Shown: positions 1 through 8,686, counted from the first letter of the stretch. The stretch is 64,000 nucleotides of DNA from Vibrio stylophorae (GCF_921293875.1 NZ_CAKLDI010000001.1:650475-714474); one strand, 5' to 3'. Made by a program: numbers and translations. The notes: generated by a model not told the origin, from the letters alone.

Positions 1-915
1 TGCGTTGAACAGAAAATTGATTTCATTTTGGCCATTGGTGGCGGCAGTGTGATCGACTCGGCTAAGAGTATCGCCATGGGCGTTCCTTATGCCGGTGATG
101 TATGGGACTTCTTTACCGGTCAAGAAACACCGCAAAATGTATTGCCAGTGGGCGTGATTTTGACCATTTGTGGCTCAGGCTCTGAGATGTCAGAAAGTGC
201 GATTATTACGCACGACGAACTCAAGTTGAAAAAAGGCGTGGACAACGCACAGCTTTACCCACGTTTTGCCATTTTGAACCCAGAACTGACCTTTAGTTTG
301 CCAAAACCACTTCTGGCTTCAGGGATTGCTGATGCGGTTTCACATACCCTAGAGCGTTACTTCACCACCACGGAATGTTCATTGCTCAATGACTACATGA
401 TGGAAGGTTTGCTCAAGATGTTGTTGGATATCTCGCCTGCATTGATGCAAGACAATACCAACTACAACCTGATGTCTGAGTATATGTGGGCGGCGACCAT
501 TTGCCATAACGGTCTATTTGATACCGGTCGTAGCTCAGATTGGGCCTCACACCGTATTGAGCATGAGATCAGCGGTTTGTACAACATCACCCATGGTGCC
601 GGCATGGCGATTATCTTCCCTGCATGGATGAAGCACCTGGTTGAGAAAAATAAACTTGAGCGTTTGGTGCGTTTGGCGGAAAACCTATTTGATGTGAAAT
701 CGGGCTCGGATTTAGACAAAGCCAATGCGGCGATTGCTGGTTTCGAACAAGCGTTTAAAGCGATGAACCTGTCAATCTCGCTGACTGAGTCCAATATTCC
801 ATTGGATGAATTCGACAAGATTGCCCAGCAAGCATTAAACGGCAATGAAACATTGGGTCGTTATATTCAGCTGAATCATCAGGATATTATTCGCGTTCTT
901 GAATTAGCGTCTTAA
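1..915 (+). CDS. Iron-containing alcohol dehydrogenase, 5' end outside window
   Basis: The frame is open from base 1, so the N-terminal part is missing. The visible 304 residues begin just before the nucleotide-binding loop GGGSVIDSAK and carry the group III (Fe-dependent) dehydrogenase signature: GIADAVSHTLERYF, then SHRIEHEISG and NITHGAG, which hold the metal-binding Asp/His residues. The closest family I recognise is the YqhD/butanol-dehydrogenase type, NADPH-dependent aldehyde reductases of the cytoplasm. The next genes encode a class II aldolase, an MtnA-like isomerase and MtnK. I therefore infer that it reduces the aldehyde released by the aldolase (acetaldehyde or methylthioacetaldehyde). 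Cotranscription is likely but not certain, since 144 bp with possible secondary structure separate it from the aldolase gene. Confidence 0.85.
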   Translation, partial: CVEQKIDFILAIGGGSVIDSAKSIAMGVPYAGDVWDFFTGQETPQNVLPVGVILTICGSGSEMSESAIITHDELKLKKGVDNAQLYPRFAILNPELTFSLPKPLLASGIADAVSHTLERYFTTTECSLLNDYMMEGLLKMLLDISPALMQDNTNYNLMSEYMWAATICHNGLFDTGRSSDWASHRIEHEISGLYNITHGAGMAIIFPAWMKHLVEKNKLERLVRLAENLFDVKSGSDLDKANAAIAGFEQAFKAMNLSISLTESNIPLDEFDKIAQQALNGNETLGRYIQLNHQDIIRVLELAS

Positions 916-920
916 TTTAA

Positions 921-1014
921 TTTCGCAAAAAGCGATACCGGCGAGCATCTTTCTAGCTAGAAATGTAGCTAAGAAATGGCTGAGAAAATGCTCGCTTGGG
1001 ATCCTTTTACCCAA
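921..1014 (+). other. Structured intergenic segment before the aldolase gene
   Basis: Three nested or adjacent inverted repeats are visible: GCGAGCAT (941-948) with ATGCTCGC (988-995) closing a 39-nt interior; the perfect palindrome TTTCTAGCTAGAAA (950-963) inside it; and TTGGG/CCCAA (996-1014). No T-run follows, so it is not an obvious terminator. It may be an mRNA processing or regulatory leader of the salvage genes. Confidence 0.35.
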
Positions 1015-1059
1015 AATAACTGATTTTAATAAACATTCATTTTATTTAAGGCTTTTGCT

Positions 1060-1713
1060 ATGAAATTTAAAGAGCAAAGAGAGCTTGTTGTTAAATACTG
1101 TAACAAGATGATTTCCACCGGTTTGACCCGTGGTACTGGCGGCAATATTAGTATTTTCGTTCGTGATGAAAATCTTGTGGTTATTTCTCCAAGCGGTATC
1201 GATTACGAAACCATGACAGCTGAAGATGTTGTGGTTATTGATTTGGACGGTAATGTTGTTGACGGGACCAATCGCCCATCTTCTGAATACCATCTACACA
1301 CTGTGTTTTATAAGCAGCGTGATGATATCGATTCAGTGGTTCATGCGCACCCAATCTACGCCTCAACATTGTCAGTACTAGGGATGGAAATTCCATCAGC
1401 ATATTACCTTAACGCCGTTTGTGGTGGACCCAATGTGCGTTGTGCGAAATATGCATTAAATGGAACTGAAGAATTAGCAGAAAACGTATTTGAAGCAATG
1501 CGTGATCGTTTTGTTGTGTTAATGGCAAACCATGGTTTAGTCGCTGGCGCAAAAGATGTTGCAAACGCATTTAATAAAGCTGAAGAGATCGAATTGTCTG
1601 CTGAAGTTTATTACAAAGCAAAACTACTTGGTGAGCCCAACATTATTTCTGATGAAGGGGTTCAGGAAATGTTAGTAGCATTCAAAAAATATAGTCAAGT
1701 GACTGTGAAATAG
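1060..1713 (+). CDS. Class II aldolase (FucA/Ald2-like), sugar-1-phosphate aldolase
   Basis: This 217-residue protein has the class II aldolase/adducin fold. The phosphate-binding segments are GTGGNISI (about residues 26-33) and SPSG. The zinc site is HAHP (about residues 94-97) with the distal His in NHGL, and the catalytic Glu lies in SSEYHLH. Its size matches L-fuculose-1-phosphate aldolase. No fucose genes are adjacent, whereas mtnA- and mtnK-like genes are, so the better assignment is the Ald2-type enzyme. Ald2 cleaves 5-deoxyribulose-1-P or methylthioribulose-1-P into DHAP and an aldehyde, as known from Rhodospirillum rubrum and extraintestinal E. coli. The substrate is inferred. AAGG lies eight bases before the ATG. 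Confidence 0.85.
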   Translation: MKFKEQRELVVKYCNKMISTGLTRGTGGNISIFVRDENLVVISPSGIDYETMTAEDVVVIDLDGNVVDGTNRPSSEYHLHTVFYKQRDDIDSVVHAHPIYASTLSVLGMEIPSAYYLNAVCGGPNVRCAKYALNGTEELAENVFEAMRDRFVVLMANHGLVAGAKDVANAFNKAEEIELSAEVYYKAKLLGEPNIISDEGVQEMLVAFKKYSQVTVK

Positions 1714-1723
1714 GGAACTTAAC

Positions 1724-3010
1724 ATGAATAAGCAAAGCAATTTCGTTGGCTTACTGCCCCTGCTGTTTTTCATTGTGATTTATGTAGCAACTGGTGTTTA
1801 TGCTGATAACTTCTCAAGCATGCCGCTTCTCGTTGCCTTTACACTTTCCGTTGTTGTGGCTTTGGTAATTCAACCAAAAGGCCAAAAAACCTCTTTTGAC
1901 GAGAAGATGAATATCTTCTGTAAAGCCGCCGGTGACAGCGACATCATCATGATGGTGTTGATCTTCTTGTTGGCGGGTGCGTTCTACTCAGTGACTGACC
2001 AGATGGGCGCAGTAAGTTCTATCGTGAACTTCGGTCTATCGATCATTCCTTCAAATATGGTGCTTGTGGGCATCTTCATCATTGGCTGTGTGTTGTCATT
2101 CTCTATGGGTACGTCCATGGGTGCGATCACGGCACTGGCGCCAATCGGTGTGGGCGTGGCAGAGCAAGTGGGTGGTAACCCAGCGTTGATCATGGCAACT
2201 GTGGTTGGTGGTGCAATGTTTGGTGACAACTGTTCATTCGTATCAGACACCACCATCGCGGCATGTCGTACACAGGGCGTCACGCTAAAAGACAAGTTCA
2301 AATACAACATCATCACTGTATTGCCTGCCTTGATTGGTACTGTGGTACTGCTTGCGATTCTGCCATTTGGTACGGGCGCAGAAACCGTTGTGGGTGAGTA
2401 TGAGCTAATCAACATTCTGCCTTATGCAATCATCATCGGTGCTGCACTTGCTGGTGTTCACGTGATGGGCGTATTGGGTCTAGGTGTGGTCAGCGGCATC
2501 GTCATCGGCTTTATGAACGGCAGCTTGGATTACCTCTCAGCACTTGAGTCAGTACAGCGCGGTATGGGCTGGATGCAAAACCTTGGCATGATCGCCATCG
2601 TGGTTTCTGGTCTTGTGGGTCTGATGAAGCACTATGGCGGTATCGATTACCTACTTGAGAAGATCACTGCGCGTTCAAGCGGCAAGATGGGTGGTCAAAT
2701 GGGTATGGCGGCACTGGTGAGCTTGATCACCTTGGCAACCACCAACAACACCATCGGTATTTTGACTGCCGGTACCATCGCCAAAGATATCTCTGAAAAA
2801 TATGACATCGATAAAGTTCAGACCGCATCACTGCTTGATATCTGTGGTTGTTCAATGAACGGTTTGATGCCTTATGCAGGCCAGCTATTGATGGTTGCAG
2901 GCCTTGCGAAAATCTCTCCAGTTTCTGTGATGCCATATGCATTCTATCCAATGATGATGTTCGCAATGGCAATGGTTTCAATCGTTTACTTCTCTAAGAA
3001 GAAGGCGTAA
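1724..3010 (+). CDS. NhaC-family membrane carrier
   Basis: This very hydrophobic 428-residue inner-membrane protein has about eleven predicted helices and NhaC-superfamily features such as SMGTSMGAITALAPIG and MFGDNCSFVSDTT. Family members are annotated as Na+/H+ antiporters, but related proteins (for example the MetT type) are predicted solute carriers. It starts 10 bp after the aldolase gene and ends 10 bp before the isomerase gene, inside a salvage operon. I infer that it imports the operon's substrate (methylthioribose, 5-deoxyribose or a nucleoside precursor), probably with Na+ or H+. Ion specificity and direction cannot be read from the sequence. Confidence 0.75.
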   Translation: MNKQSNFVGLLPLLFFIVIYVATGVYADNFSSMPLLVAFTLSVVVALVIQPKGQKTSFDEKMNIFCKAAGDSDIIMMVLIFLLAGAFYSVTDQMGAVSSIVNFGLSIIPSNMVLVGIFIIGCVLSFSMGTSMGAITALAPIGVGVAEQVGGNPALIMATVVGGAMFGDNCSFVSDTTIAACRTQGVTLKDKFKYNIITVLPALIGTVVLLAILPFGTGAETVVGEYELINILPYAIIIGAALAGVHVMGVLGLGVVSGIVIGFMNGSLDYLSALESVQRGMGWMQNLGMIAIVVSGLVGLMKHYGGIDYLLEKITARSSGKMGGQMGMAALVSLITLATTNNTIGILTAGTIAKDISEKYDIDKVQTASLLDICGCSMNGLMPYAGQLLMVAGLAKISPVSVMPYAFYPMMMFAMAMVSIVYFSKKKA

Positions 3011-3020
3011 GGACGCAATC

Positions 3021-4073
3021 ATGGAACGTCAAGATTACGATTTAGCTTTCATGATGCAATATGAAAATGTTGCATGGTATGAAGATGGCGTGGTGTCGAT
3101 TCTCGACCGTCGCGTTTACCCATACAAAAAAGAGTTTGTTCGCTGCACTCATTACAGCGAAGTGGCACAAGCCATCACCGACATGGTGACACAAAGTGCA
3201 GGTCCTTACACTGCAGCAGCGATGGGCATGGCCCTCGCTGCACACCAGTGCAAAGACTTGGCTGCAGATGCTCAAATTCAGTTCCTAGAAGAGGCGGCGT
3301 ACGCGCTGTCTCATGCTCGCCCAACCACAGTCAACCGTATGACCATCGTGGTCAACGGTTGCCTAGAGGTAGCGCGCAGTGCAATGCAAGCTGGTGAGAA
3401 CCTACCGCAGGCAATTTTTGAGCATGCGATTCAATCACTGAACAAGCGTTATAGCGCCATTAGCCGCGTGGCTGAGCATTTGGTGAAACTGATCCCTGAC
3501 AACGGCAAGATCCTGACTCAGTGCTTTGGTGAAACCATCATCGGCACCATGATTCGCGAAGCTAAACGTCAAGGAAAGAACATTGAGTTCTTCTGCGCAG
3601 AAACCCGTCCGTTCTTCCAAGGCGCACGCTTTACAGCCACGGTTGCTCAAAACCAAGGCATTAAGGTGACGGTATTGGCGGACAACATGATTGCTTACGC
3701 GATGCAGCACCTTGGTATCAACCTGTTCACTTCAGCGGCAGATAGCATCACCTTAGATGGTCATGTGGTGAACAAAGTGGGCACTCAGCAAATTGCGATT
3801 TTGGCTCAGCACTTTGGTATTCCGTACTACGTCACAGGGATTCCAGATGTGGATTTGGCCACGATTGATCAAGTGGTGATTGAGCAGCGCGATCCAACAG
3901 AAGTGATGACCCTGATGGGCCAACGCATCACTGAGGAAGGCGTTCAATCCATCTATCCATCTTTTGATATTACCGGACCAAAACTGGTCAATGGTGTGGT
4001 GACCGATATTGGCATTTACAGCCCATACGATCTCAAGTCATACGCTGAAAATAGTAACAAATTCTGGAGCTAA
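3021..4073 (+). CDS. mtnA: MtnA-like methylthioribose-1-phosphate isomerase
   Basis: This 350-residue protein of the MtnA/eIF2B-related family should convert the aldose-1-phosphate made by MtnK into the ketose-1-phosphate used by the aldolase. Recognisable family elements are ARPTTVN (about 99-105), a catalytic Cys in ILTQC (C168), ETRPFFQGAR (194-203) and Asp221 in ADNM. It is a divergent member: the usual THCNAG motif reads TQCFGE here, though the Cys is kept. It sits 10 bp after the carrier gene and 3 bp before mtnK, consistent with one transcript. The isomerase assignment is strong; preference for the methylthio or the 5-deoxy substrate is unknown. Confidence 0.85.
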   Translation: MERQDYDLAFMMQYENVAWYEDGVVSILDRRVYPYKKEFVRCTHYSEVAQAITDMVTQSAGPYTAAAMGMALAAHQCKDLAADAQIQFLEEAAYALSHARPTTVNRMTIVVNGCLEVARSAMQAGENLPQAIFEHAIQSLNKRYSAISRVAEHLVKLIPDNGKILTQCFGETIIGTMIREAKRQGKNIEFFCAETRPFFQGARFTATVAQNQGIKVTVLADNMIAYAMQHLGINLFTSAADSITLDGHVVNKVGTQQIAILAQHFGIPYYVTGIPDVDLATIDQVVIEQRDPTEVMTLMGQRITEEGVQSIYPSFDITGPKLVNGVVTDIGIYSPYDLKSYAENSNKFWS

Positions 4074-4076
4074 GCC

Positions 4077-5279
4077 ATGTATTCAACTCACTTTAAACTC
4101 GATATTAAAGACATTCCTGCATACGTTGAAGCCAAACTGAATTTCTTTGGCAAAACCGAAGGGCTTGAGATTAAAGAGCTCAGCGACGGTAACATCAACT
4201 ATGTCTATAAGATTGTTGATCCAGCGACCAATCGCTCACTGATTTTGAAACAAGCGGATATTTGCTTGCGCTCAAGCGGTCGTCCTTTGGATGTGAAGCG
4301 CAGTGAAATCGAAGCGAGTATGCTGCAAATTCAGCACAAGTTGGCGCCAGAGATGATCCCTGAGGTGTATCTATACGACCAAGCCATGTCTGTGACCTTT
4401 ATGGAAGATGTGTCTGAGTTTAAGAACTTCCGCTACGAAATGATGGAGCGCAAAGTGTTCCCATCATTCCACAAGCAGATCAACAGCTACTTTGCGAAAA
4501 CGGCGCTGGGCACCACGGATTTGGTTTTGAATCGTGCAGAGAAGAAAGCCAACGTCTCTAAGTTCACCAACGTTGAGCTTTGCGATATCTCTGAAGACTT
4601 GGTATTCACTGAACCTTTCAATGACTACAAAGGCCGCAACATTCTGACCAAGGGCAACGAAGCCTATGTGCAAGAGCACATCTACGGTAATACCGCACTT
4701 GTCTCTGAAGCGATGAAGCTGCGTTATAACTTTATGAACAACGCGCAAGCCTTGATTCATGGTGACTTGCACTCTGGCTCTATTTTTATTAACCACACTG
4801 GGATTAAAGTGCTGGATCCTGAGTTCGCATTCTATGGCCCAATTGGTTATGACATCGGTAACGTGATTGCGCACCTTGTGATGCCAGCGATGGTTTGCCA
4901 AGTGACGGACAGCGAGTCTGAAGCAAAAGACAACTTCATCAACTGGATCGCTTCAACGGTACCTGCGATTCTGTTCGGTTTTGAGCGTGAGTTTAAAAAA
5001 TCTTACCTTGAAATGGTGCAGGAAGATGTGGCGAAAAATGAAATCTTCGTGGATTGGTATACCCGCCAAATCGTTGCGGATGCCAAGGGCTATGCCGGCC
5101 TTGAGATCATTCGCCGCGTGATTGGTGATACCAAAGTGAAAGAGCTGGAAACCATTGCTGATCACGACCAGCGCATCGCTGTGGAGCGCAAGTTGATCGA
5201 TTTGGCGTCTAGCTTGATTCTCCAACGTGACGTTGAAGGCCAAGATCTGCACTCACTATTGAGCGCACTGAACGGCTAA
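4077..5279 (+). CDS. mtnK: S-methyl-5-thioribose kinase MtnK
   Basis: This 400-residue cytoplasmic kinase of the aminoglycoside-phosphotransferase fold matches the usual MtnK length. Diagnostic motifs are SDGNINYVYKI near residue 36 (nucleotide-binding loop), the catalytic loop HGDLHSGSIF around residue 227, and LDPEFAFYGPIGYDIG just after it (metal-binding DPE). It phosphorylates the 1-position of 5-methylthioribose, and in related systems 5-deoxyribose, with ATP. It closes the operon; terminator hairpins follow. No mtnB, mtnC, mtnD or mtnW genes are present, so the classical methionine salvage route is not encoded here and the aldolase branch is the more likely fate of the product. Confidence 0.93.
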   Translation: MYSTHFKLDIKDIPAYVEAKLNFFGKTEGLEIKELSDGNINYVYKIVDPATNRSLILKQADICLRSSGRPLDVKRSEIEASMLQIQHKLAPEMIPEVYLYDQAMSVTFMEDVSEFKNFRYEMMERKVFPSFHKQINSYFAKTALGTTDLVLNRAEKKANVSKFTNVELCDISEDLVFTEPFNDYKGRNILTKGNEAYVQEHIYGNTALVSEAMKLRYNFMNNAQALIHGDLHSGSIFINHTGIKVLDPEFAFYGPIGYDIGNVIAHLVMPAMVCQVTDSESEAKDNFINWIASTVPAILFGFEREFKKSYLEMVQEDVAKNEIFVDWYTRQIVADAKGYAGLEIIRRVIGDTKVKELETIADHDQRIAVERKLIDLASSLILQRDVEGQDLHSLLSALNG

Positions 5280-5299
5280 TATTCAGCTAACCTTCGACA

Positions 5300-5330
5300 A
5301 AGGCCATGTCACTCCCCCCGTCATGGCCTT
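5300..5330 (+). other. Hairpin after mtnK
   Basis: A nine-base stem (AAGGCCATG with CATGGCCTT) encloses a C-rich loop just after the mtnK stop. It has no T-run, so it probably protects the 3' end or pauses transcription ahead of the stronger terminator 90 bp on. Confidence 0.5.
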
Positions 5331-5419
5331 CATTTCAATTGCTTAAATCTCTATTTTTTAAAGAGGGGGTTGGTAAAACACCCTTCTTATTCAATGAAAC
5401 CTGATTCATTGAAACTTTT

Positions 5420-5443
5420 GGAGCCAATTGGCTCCTTTTTTTT
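5420..5443 (+). terminator. Rho-independent terminator of the mtn operon
   Basis: The stem GGAGCC-AATT-GGCTCC is followed by eight T. Confidence 0.85.
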
Positions 5444-5768
5444 GGTTTTATTTTATTGGCTTATTTGATTCTGTCGTTGAGCCAATAACGGAACATAGCT
5501 GCATATATTATGAGGTGGGTCGCGCCAGTAAATTGACATGATTTATTTTTAATTAAGTCAGTGTGTTGTCGCATCAGGGCATGCAGAACAGGGCCTGTGA
5601 TGAAGCTCATTGTTATTGAGTTATTTATTTTTACTGATTACTTTTGATCTATAAAATAAATGGAAAGTTATTTTTCAATTTCACATTTATTTTAACTTTA
5701 TTGCTTCTTGGTGAGGTTAATTAATATTTTTAACCTTAATAATAAAAATATCAAATAGAGAGAGTTAA
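5444..5768. other. AT-rich gene-free stretch before the repeat lipoprotein
   Basis: This region has strongly AT-rich sequence and no credible reading frame. GAGAGAG at 5758-5764 is the ribosome-binding site of the following gene. No promoter can be assigned with confidence. Confidence 0.4.
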
Positions 5769-7925
5769 ATGACCATTCGATCATTTTTCATGGTTGCAAT
5801 TAGTCTATTATCCTCGGCGCTATTAGTCGGCTGTAATTCAGGTGGTGGTGATGGGGGCAGTCATGCTTTGCCCAATGTCAGCGCGATTCAAATCAACGCG
5901 GCGCACAGTGTGCTCAATAAAGGCGATTATCTGAAGTTATCCGTAACGGGCACAACGCCTGATGGTCAAACCGTATCGATTCCCGTTGATGCTGTACACT
6001 GGTCATCAAGTAATGATCGTGTGATGACAGTGACGCAACTTGGTGATGTGAACGCGACAGGGGTCGGATCCGCTGTTGTTTGGGCGCAGTATCAATCTGC
6101 CACCGCTAGCTTTGCCATGCAAATTGAACCAGCAGTGATTCGTGCGATTGAAGTGTCACCAAAACATATCACTGTGGTGCCTGGTTTTTCTAAAGCCTAT
6201 ACCCTCGATTATATCTATAGCGATTACACACGAAAGCCCGTGACGCATATCGATAGTGAAGATTCAGCCGACCATGCGGTGGCCATTGTGAGTCATAAGG
6301 GGGTTGAAGGCGTCGGCGCGGGGGATACCAGCATTACTTTCACTGCGTTAGATGAGCTGGGCAACCTTTACCAAGATACCATGACCGTGGCTGTGACTGA
6401 CGCGGTGAGTCTCAATACCATTGAGCTTTCTGCCAACATTATTCATCTTGGCAACCATACCAGCAAAGAGATTCGAACCTTAGGTCTATTTTCCGATGGC
6501 TCAAAGCACGATATCTCTAATGACGTGCTGTTATCAGCGAGTGACCCAACAGTGCTCGCTATTGAGCAAAATAAAATCTCTGGACTGAAAAATGGTGTGG
6601 CAACTTTGACCGCCAGTATTTCAGGCATTGATAGCGCGCCAGCACAAGTACATGTGAACCCAATTCAGATTACGTCAACATTAAGTGCATTTTCTGCGGT
6701 AAAGGCGGATAAGCGCGTTATGTCTTGGGGCACTGCCATGTACGGTGGGTATAGCGAAGAGATAGCAGACCAGCTTTATGATATTAAATCGCTTCAGGCC
6801 AATACCTTTGGTTTTGCAGCACTTCGTGAAGATAACACCCTGATCTCTTGGGGAAGCCTGTGGGATACAGGTAAATATTTTCTCCATGGTAACGTGAAAG
6901 AGGTCGTCGCACTTCCCTATGGTTGGTCATTTGCGGCTTTAACCTTTGATGGCATGGTGCTCACTTGGGGTCATAAACTTCATGGTGGTGATAATTCAGC
7001 TGTATTTGGTGAGCTGACCAATATCAAACAACTTTTTGCTGGGGACTCTGCGTTTGCGGCATTGAAAAATGATGGCACTGTGGTGACTTGGGGACATCCT
7101 CTCTATGGGGGGGATAGCAGCAAAGTCAAAGATCAGCTGACGCAGGTAAAATCGATCACCGCCAACGTATTTGCATTTGCGGCATTAAAGAACGATGGCA
7201 CCGTGGTGACTTGGGGTGATAGCCAAAATGGTGGCGATAGCAGCGAAGTACAGGCGCAGCTTCGCGATGTCAAAGCAATTTATGCCAATAATGTCTCTTT
7301 TGCGGCGCTCAAAAATGATGGCACTGTGGTGACTTGGGGCGATGCTGACCGCGGTGGTAATAGCACTTGGGTACAGCCTCAGTTACGTCAAGTGACCGAG
7401 ATTTATAGCAACCCTAATGCCTATGTTGCCCTGAAAAAAGATGGCTCAGTAGTCACTTGGGGGCATCCATATTTTGGTGGTGATAGCAGCATGGTGTCGC
7501 TTCGCAATTTAAGAGCTGTTTATAGTACAGTGACCGCATTTGCTGCCATTGATGATCAGCATCGGGTGATCACTTGGGGTAATCCCGCTTACGGTGGTGA
7601 TAGCAGTCAAGTGGCGGATCAGCTCGTAGGTGTGGAAAAAATCGCTTCAACCTCAATCTCTTTTGCGGCGCTTAAGAAAAATGGTCAAGTGGTGACTTGG
7701 GGCGATCCATATTATGGCGGCTGGAGTGGCATCGTTGATGAAGATCTTTATGACATCATTGACGTCGTTGGTAGTTATGAAGGGGCATACGCTGCGATCC
7801 GTGAGGATGGCAAGCTAATCACTTGGGGTCAGCAAGAGGCCGGTGGTAACAATATGGGTGCCGATCTCATGCTGCTCGATGATGAAGGCAATTTCATTGC
7901 CCTACCTGAAACGCTGGTTGAGTAA
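5769..7925 (+). CDS. Outer-membrane lipoprotein with Ig-like domains and ten RCC1-like repeats
   Basis: This 718-residue protein begins with a lipoprotein signal peptide (lipobox LVGC, Cys22, Asn at +2, predicting outer-membrane sorting) and a Gly-rich linker. Residues about 40-300 contain two or three bacterial Ig-like (Big2-type) segments. From about residue 318 to the end come ten copies of a repeat centred on FAALKNDGTVVTWG followed by YGGDSS; the best-conserved copies repeat every 41 residues (123 bp). RCC1-like repeats normally fold into a beta-propeller. Such proteins occur on marine bacterial surfaces, but the function is not known to me. Adhesion or surface binding is a guess from the architecture. 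It is a single gene with its own terminator. Confidence 0.8.
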   Translation: MTIRSFFMVAISLLSSALLVGCNSGGGDGGSHALPNVSAIQINAAHSVLNKGDYLKLSVTGTTPDGQTVSIPVDAVHWSSSNDRVMTVTQLGDVNATGVGSAVVWAQYQSATASFAMQIEPAVIRAIEVSPKHITVVPGFSKAYTLDYIYSDYTRKPVTHIDSEDSADHAVAIVSHKGVEGVGAGDTSITFTALDELGNLYQDTMTVAVTDAVSLNTIELSANIIHLGNHTSKEIRTLGLFSDGSKHDISNDVLLSASDPTVLAIEQNKISGLKNGVATLTASISGIDSAPAQVHVNPIQITSTLSAFSAVKADKRVMSWGTAMYGGYSEEIADQLYDIKSLQANTFGFAALREDNTLISWGSLWDTGKYFLHGNVKEVVALPYGWSFAALTFDGMVLTWGHKLHGGDNSAVFGELTNIKQLFAGDSAFAALKNDGTVVTWGHPLYGGDSSKVKDQLTQVKSITANVFAFAALKNDGTVVTWGDSQNGGDSSEVQAQLRDVKAIYANNVSFAALKNDGTVVTWGDADRGGNSTWVQPQLRQVTEIYSNPNAYVALKKDGSVVTWGHPYFGGDSSMVSLRNLRAVYSTVTAFAAIDDQHRVITWGNPAYGGDSSQVADQLVGVEKIASTSISFAALKKNGQVVTWGDPYYGGWSGIVDEDLYDIIDVVGSYEGAYAAIREDGKLITWGQQEAGGNNMGADLMLLDDEGNFIALPETLVE
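7053..7421 (+). repeat. 123-bp coding repeats of the RCC1-like lipoprotein
   Basis: The segment beginning TTTGCGGC at 7053 recurs at 7176, 123 bp later, and continues in register over at least three strongly conserved units. Each encodes a 41-residue module. More divergent units extend on both sides. Confidence 0.8.
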
Positions 7926-7951
7926 TTAAGATCATTAGCGCATTGCATAAA

Positions 7952-7976
7952 AAGAAGCCCTCGGGCTTCTTTTTTT
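7952..7976 (+). terminator. Terminator of the repeat lipoprotein gene
   Basis: AAGAAGCC-CTCG-GGCTTCTT followed by a T-run. Confidence 0.88.
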
Positions 7977-8130
7977 ATCTTTATTTTTTGGTCTTTTATA
8001 TTTTGGGGCTTTTATATTTTTTTGAACTTAGTCATGGATGAGACTTTCGCGCGATAAGAGGCCGGGGTTGAGCGGGCCGCGCTGTGTTTATCTACACTTT
8101 TATCAAAAGCTGTGATGATGAGGTGATGTG

Positions 8131-8619
8131 ATGAGACAAAGTAAACGAGCACTGGCGCTAAGCGTTACGTTAGGTGCATTTTCACTGCTAACCATAGTGG
8201 GCTGCTCGTCGCCCAATCCCTATGGTGATGCCTATGGCGCGGCGGATACGCGCACCATTCAGCAGGTATATTACGGCACTGTGATTAAAGCGGAACCTGT
8301 CACCATTGATGCATCTGATCAAAATAACGCTATTGGTACCGTTGCCGGTGCGGCTATTGGCGGTATTTTAGGCTCGAAAGTTGGTGGCGGTAGTGGCTCA
8401 GATATTGCTGCTATCGGTGGTGGTTTACTCGGTGGTTATGCGGGTAGCAAAGCGGCAGGTACGCTGGGCGAAAGCAATGGGGTGAATCTAACCATTCGTT
8501 TGGATAGCGGTGAGGTGATCGCCATTGTGCAAGAAGCCAACCCCAATATGATTTTTCAGGTCGGCCAAGCGGTGCAGGTCAATGTGGACGGCAACACGGC
8601 GCGGGTGGTTCCGCGGTAA
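8131..8619 (+). CDS. SlyB-like glycine-zipper outer-membrane lipoprotein
   Basis: This 162-residue lipoprotein has lipobox IVGC (Cys25, Ser at +2, outer-membrane sorting). After a short linker comes a Gly/Ala-rich double glycine-zipper region (about residues 65-110, with AGAAIGGILGSKVGG and GGGLLGGYAGSKAAG), then a small beta-rich C-terminal domain. This is the layout of the SlyB/Pcp (17-kDa antigen) family, which contributes to outer-membrane integrity. The ATG at 8131 is preferred over the GTG three bases earlier because AGGTG at 8121-8125 gives a five-base spacing. A terminator follows, so it is probably monocistronic. Confidence 0.85.
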   Translation: MRQSKRALALSVTLGAFSLLTIVGCSSPNPYGDAYGAADTRTIQQVYYGTVIKAEPVTIDASDQNNAIGTVAGAAIGGILGSKVGGGSGSDIAAIGGGLLGGYAGSKAAGTLGESNGVNLTIRLDSGEVIAIVQEANPNMIFQVGQAVQVNVDGNTARVVPR

Positions 8620-8654
8620 TGGCTGAGACGTTCTGTCTCAGCGCAGGTGAGATA

Positions 8655-8686
8655 AAAAATGCCAACCATCAGGTTGGCATTTTTAA
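8655..8686 (+). terminator. Terminator of the SlyB-like gene
   Basis: AAAATGCCAACC-ATCA-GGTTGGCATTTT with flanking A and T runs. It may also serve the convergent regulator gene. Confidence 0.88.

Noticed and set aside
6700-7870. CRISPR-like periodicity
   Set aside because: The repeats are 123-bp coding units in one open frame without spacers.
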